Of a DNA stretch of 11,084 bases, positions 8,185-11,084 are shown one piece after another. How positions within the stretch are numbered: position 1 is the stretch's first letter; each line of letters begins with the position of its first letter. The stretch is from Darksidea phi (taxonomy: Eukaryota; Ascomycota; Dothideomycetes; Pleosporales; Lentitheciaceae). The DNA lies in NCBI GenBank assembly GCA_030770425.1, contig JASJFT010000470.1, positions 1-11,084 on the forward strand, in the 5' to 3' direction. A program made the translations under genes and the position numbers. Below the pieces are notes generated by a model. The model made no database searches. It was not told the origin of the DNA and was given only the letters and a program-made list of their open reading frames with translations.

Positions 8185-8567
8185 AATTCTAAAGGATTAG
8201 TTAATATAAACTAAGTCTCTATTCTTTCTAACTCTTATTAATAGAATATTTAAATAAATCTAAGTTAATAAACTAAATTTAAAGTCTATAGAAGATTTAA
8301 AGAATATACTCTTTAAGATAATACTTTATTATCTTTTACCCTATAAAGGGTATATTAAACTATATTATCTTAAATTAAAAGAAAAGTATACTATATTCTT
8401 TCTAGCTATATCTCTTCTTTATAACTAGAATCTAAATTTAGAATAAGGGGCTTATTATTTTTTTAGATACCTAGTCTACTAATTTAAGAATAAGAGGTAA
8501 TTATTAAAAGATATATATAAAGTATTATTAAAAGATTATAATAAGAAAATAAGAATATTCTTTAAGA
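8185..8567. other. no recognisable gene between repeats
   Basis: I read several frames and found no conserved motif. The only structure seen is a short stem TACCCT-ATAA-AGGGTA at 8337-8352. The composition is extremely AT-rich and lacks CA/TG. It lies between the 111-bp array and the large palindrome. Confidence 0.5.
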
Positions 8568-8660
8568 TAGATTATATTTATATTAATCTATAAGCTTTAT
8601 AAAGAGTATTATTACTTAATACTCTTTATAAAGCTTATAGATTAATATAAATATAATCTA
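8568..8660. repeat. perfect 44-bp-arm palindrome, 5-base loop
   Basis: Positions 8568-8611 and 8617-8660 are exact reverse complements, separated by TTACT. The arms run outward from AAAGAGTATTA at the loop through TAAGCTTTATAAAG to TAGATTATATTTATA at the ends. Just outside, the complementarity continues for a few bases with one G/A-type mismatch (8566) before failing. In DNA otherwise scrambled by mutation a mismatch-free 93-bp palindrome is striking. It could extrude as a cruciform, mark an inverted duplication junction or be an assembly artefact. Confidence 0.92.
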
Positions 8661-8754
8661 TTTTACTAAGTAGTACTAAATCTTAAGAGGTTTCTATAGA
8701 CCCTTCTAGTAGATTATAAAATAATCTAGTAGTTAATATAGTTTATTTAAGTTA

Positions 8755-9106
8755 AAAATAATATTAATCTTCTATTTATTCTTTAGATAGATTATATATT
8801 CGATATATATAAGACTTAGAAGTAGATTATTCTACTTAAGAATATCTATACTAGTATATTTAAAAGATTATATTCTTTTTAGTTATATAAGACTTATATA
8901 AATAATAAGCTTCTTACTACTACTATATATAAAATAATATTAATATTATATTTACTTTTTAGATAAACTATATATTTAATATATATAAGATCTAAAAGTA
9001 GATTATTTTACTTAAGAATATTTATACTAGTATACTTAAAAGACTATATTCTCTCTAACTATACGAGGCTTATATAATTAATAAGCTTTTTACTACTACT
9101 ATATAT
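8755..9106. repeat. 176-bp tandem duplication
   Basis: Copy A (8755-8930) and copy B (8931-9106) have the same length and abut exactly. Both open AAAATAATATTAAT and close TTACTACTACTATATAT. Inside each are AAGTAGATTAT(T/...)TACTTAAGAATAT and ATACTAGTATA. Differences are mostly transitions in both directions, so neither copy is simply the parent of the other and RIP followed the duplication. The period is not a multiple of 3, which argues against a coding repeat. No protein is recognisable. Confidence 0.88.
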
Positions 9107-9465
9107 ACTTATCTTATCTTAAAGCTAGACTATTATTAGTTTTTATAATCTAGAATATCTTACTCTTAGAACTAGGTATATTAGTACCTTATAAGATATA
9201 ACTCTTAATAGTAGTCTCTTCTATAATAAGAATATAAGATTTATACCTATAAGTTTAATAATATAATAGTTACTACTTATTTAAATATTATATTATTCTT
9301 TTATATTATAGAATTCTATAATATAACCTTTTATACTCTAATTACTAGTATTTAGTAAAATAGTAGCTAATATACTAGTACTTATATTTAACTATCTAGT
9401 TATAGACTTCTTTTATAGAACTTAGATTTATAAAGAACTTATAATTTTAATAGTTTTTATTAGTT
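9107..9465. other. no recognisable gene between repeats
   Basis: AT-rich, CA/TG-free sequence without a recognisable motif on either strand. It fills the space between the 176-bp duplication and the inverted 111-bp copy. Confidence 0.5.
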
Positions 9466-9570
9466 ATATTATATATAATAGTATACTTTAATATAATATA
9501 TATTAAGTAGTCTATTATTACTAGTATTTAGAAGTAAGAATAGGAGCTAAGGTCTATTATTCTAGATTTT
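9466..9570. repeat. inverted fourth copy of the 111-bp unit
   Basis: Read in reverse complement, this stretch aligns with the units at 7851-8184. It is best over about 9474-9526, where TAGTATACTTTAATATAATA and the following TATATTAAGTAGTCTATTATTA match the complement of unit 2 nearly base for base; beyond that, identity falls but continues. Together with the left copies it forms inverted repeats flanking about 1.28 kb (8185-9465), which could be the remnant of a terminal-inverted-repeat element or simply a rearranged satellite. Confidence 0.75.
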
Positions 9571-9603
9571 AATAAAAATATAATATAGTAAATTAATAAT
9601 ATA

Positions 9604-9853
9604 TCCTACTACTTATCTAATAAATAAAATATAATATATTAAATAGTTTACTAGTACTTATATAAGATATATATATAGTATAAAGACTATTATATAAGTA
9701 TATAATATATATAAGTAAATATAAAATATCTTAATACTTATTTAATAAATAGAATATAATATATTAAATAGTTTACTAATATTTATATAAGATATATATA
9801 TAATATAGAGATTATTATATAAGTATATAATATATATAAGTAAATATAAAATA
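9604..9853. repeat. 125-bp tandem duplication
   Basis: Copy A (9604-9728) opens TCCTACTACTTATCTAATAA and copy B (9729-9853) opens TCTTAATACTTATTTAATAA; both end in AAGTAAATATAAAATA. I count about ten differences, almost all transitions (C/T or G/A). Each copy also contains the dense TATATA-rich segment before AAGTATATAATATATATAAG. The length is not a multiple of 3. It follows within 35 bases of the inverted 111-bp copy, so the two may belong to one repeat complex. Confidence 0.87.
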
Positions 9854-11084
9854 CTTATATAATTTATACTATACTATATAGTACTATACTATATTTCTTA
9901 TAATTTTTTTAAATAAACTTTTTATTAATATAGCTTTAAAATAGAAGATAAAGAATTTAATTTAATAATAAACTTTATATTTCTTCTTACCTCTTATATA
10001 TTATATCTTCCCCCTTTCTTAATCTATATTCTCTAGTACTACTAAGTATAGTTATAGAAGTAGCTATATTCTCTTATATAAATATCTAAATATTTATATA
10101 ATATATTTAAAGATCTAAAAAAGTTAAATTATAGAAGATTCTAGAAGTCTTTATAGCCTATATATATACTAGATATATAATAGATACTATTAGCTTTAGT
10201 TCTATAAATATAATAAGATAGAAATAGTATTATAATTAATTAAGAGCTTTATAAATCGATTAACTATTATAAGATATTAATTTAAGCTTATATTATTATA
10301 AACTAAGTTATTATAAAGGAATCTTCTATCTTTTATTCTATAGACTTTAAGCTATTTCTTATCTTATATTTATATCTAATAATCTCTATCTAGAAGTATA
10401 ATATATAGAATAACTATCCTATATATTAGTATTATTATAGTAATCTAGAAAGATTTCGATTAAATTAAGTTATAAGATATATACTAGTCGTTTTAAATAT
10501 ATTTATAGTTTATATCTAGATTATTAATTAATATTATTTAAGAGTCTATTTAAAGATTTAATAACTAGAAGTTATAGAATCGAGATTAAGCTATAGTTAT
10601 TATACTATACTTATTTATAATTTATATCTTTCTTCTATAATCTCTTAATATTAAGTAAAATTAATACTATTCTTTTTTACTAAGATATTTAGGAATATAA
10701 AAAGACTTATATATTAAATATAGCTAATAGTTCTATATTATTATAAACCTAGTAGAGCTTAGACTATTATATAAACTCTTTTATATAATATTCTATTATA
10801 TACTTTTATTTAATCTTACTAACTAAGTATAGAAAAGAACTAGTATACTATAATAATTTCTATTATATTAATACTAAGTAACTACTACGAAATACTAATA
10901 ATCTATATATATAAATTAAATAGTCTCTATTAATCTTACCCTATATTATTAACTTCTTTTTTACTTTAGTCCTTTATATTATAACCCTACGCGAACTATA
11001 GGATATAGGGTATTCTAAGAAGATTAGAAGCTAAGATAAGGGCTTAGTTAGTAATCTAATATTATATAATAATAATCTAGTTAA
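9854..11084. other. unassigned AT-rich sequence, no gene recognised
   Basis: I read both strands here. The + strand frame from about 10,020 to the end and a - strand frame from about 10,650 to 10,100 each have stretches with few stops, but every frame carries TAA/TAG at intervals and I could match none to a known domain. There is no ATG on either strand. The last 100 bases (around 10,985-11,045) are somewhat richer in G+C, with one CGCG, and may begin another repeat that continues outside the window. Confidence 0.45.

Larger units (their letters stand above)
1..11084. other. RIP-saturated AT-rich heterochromatic block
   Basis: Across the whole window CpA and TpG are almost absent: by eye only four occur (TG at 2504, 3925 and 4069; CA at 5647). 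CpG, CpC and CpT remain common and TpA is hugely over-represented. Known biology: repeat-induced point mutation in ascomycete fungi converts CpA to TpA on both strands of repeated DNA, and such DNA is usually silenced by H3K9 methylation and often by cytosine methylation. The loss of TG and CA leaves a single ATG (2503, followed by TAA) and no ATG on the other strand. Inference: the block has been through RIP repeatedly until the substrate was exhausted, and it has no coding capacity. Confidence 0.93.

Noticed and set aside
8337..8352. Short stem TACCCT/AGGGTA as a terminator
   Set aside because: Six-base stem with no downstream T-run of note and no gene next to it; expected by chance in low-complexity DNA.
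10020..11084. A + strand frame with relatively few stops that might be a degraded gene
   Set aside because: It still has about 29 stops in about 355 codons, there is no recognisable motif, and an overlapping - strand frame looks equally open. In TA-rich DNA this is not evidence of coding.
1..11084. Mitochondrial or bacterial AT-rich DNA
   Set aside because: No tRNA, rRNA or mitochondrial gene is visible, the retroelement is a fungal-type chromovirus, and the specific loss of CpA/TpG with CpG retained fits nuclear RIP and not general AT bias.

Overview
The window is a stretch of saturated RIP (repeat-induced point mutation) heterochromatin, almost certainly from a filamentous ascomycete (Pezizomycotina). 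The sign is compositional: CpA and TpG are practically absent. By eye I find only four such dinucleotides in 11,084 bases (2504, 3925, 4069 and 5647), while CpG, CpC and CpT persist and TpA is everywhere. This is what CpA-to-TpA deamination on both strands leaves. As a result the whole window has one ATG on the + strand (2503, followed at once by TAA) and none on the - strand, so nothing here can be translated in the normal way.

Positions of about 467 to 7000 hold the fossil of a Ty3/gypsy LTR retrotransposon of the chromovirus type, read on the - strand. From right to left come a long Gag-like frame with a predicted coiled coil and a degraded zinc knuckle, a -1 frame change near 4615, then protease, reverse transcriptase, RNase H, integrase with HHCC finger and D-x59-D-x35-E geometry, a GPY module and a chromodomain. 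The pol frame runs for about 4.1 kb with no visible indel. The damage I can see is stop codons (TAA/TAG for former CAA/CAG/TGG) and RIP-type substitutions that removed several catalytic residues.

Positions 1 to 466 lie beyond the pol stop. They contain three tandem 75-bp units, probably in the 3' untranslated region or U3 of the LTR. I could not find a matching 5' LTR.

Positions of about 7000 to 11,084 are even more AT-rich and hold no recognisable gene. What structure there is consists of repeats: a small hairpin at 7259, three 111/112-bp tandem units (7851-8184) with an inverted fourth copy near 9466-9570, a perfect 44-bp-arm palindrome (8568-8660), a 176-bp tandem duplication (8755-9106) and a 125-bp tandem duplication (9604-9853). 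This suggests a nested patchwork of dead repeats, as in fungal AT-rich isochores, centromeres or subtelomeres.

I see no functional gene, RNA gene, CRISPR array or origin. The most interesting features are the completeness of RIP, the fossil polyprotein whose frame survived it, and the unexplained repeat architecture of the right-hand 4 kb.
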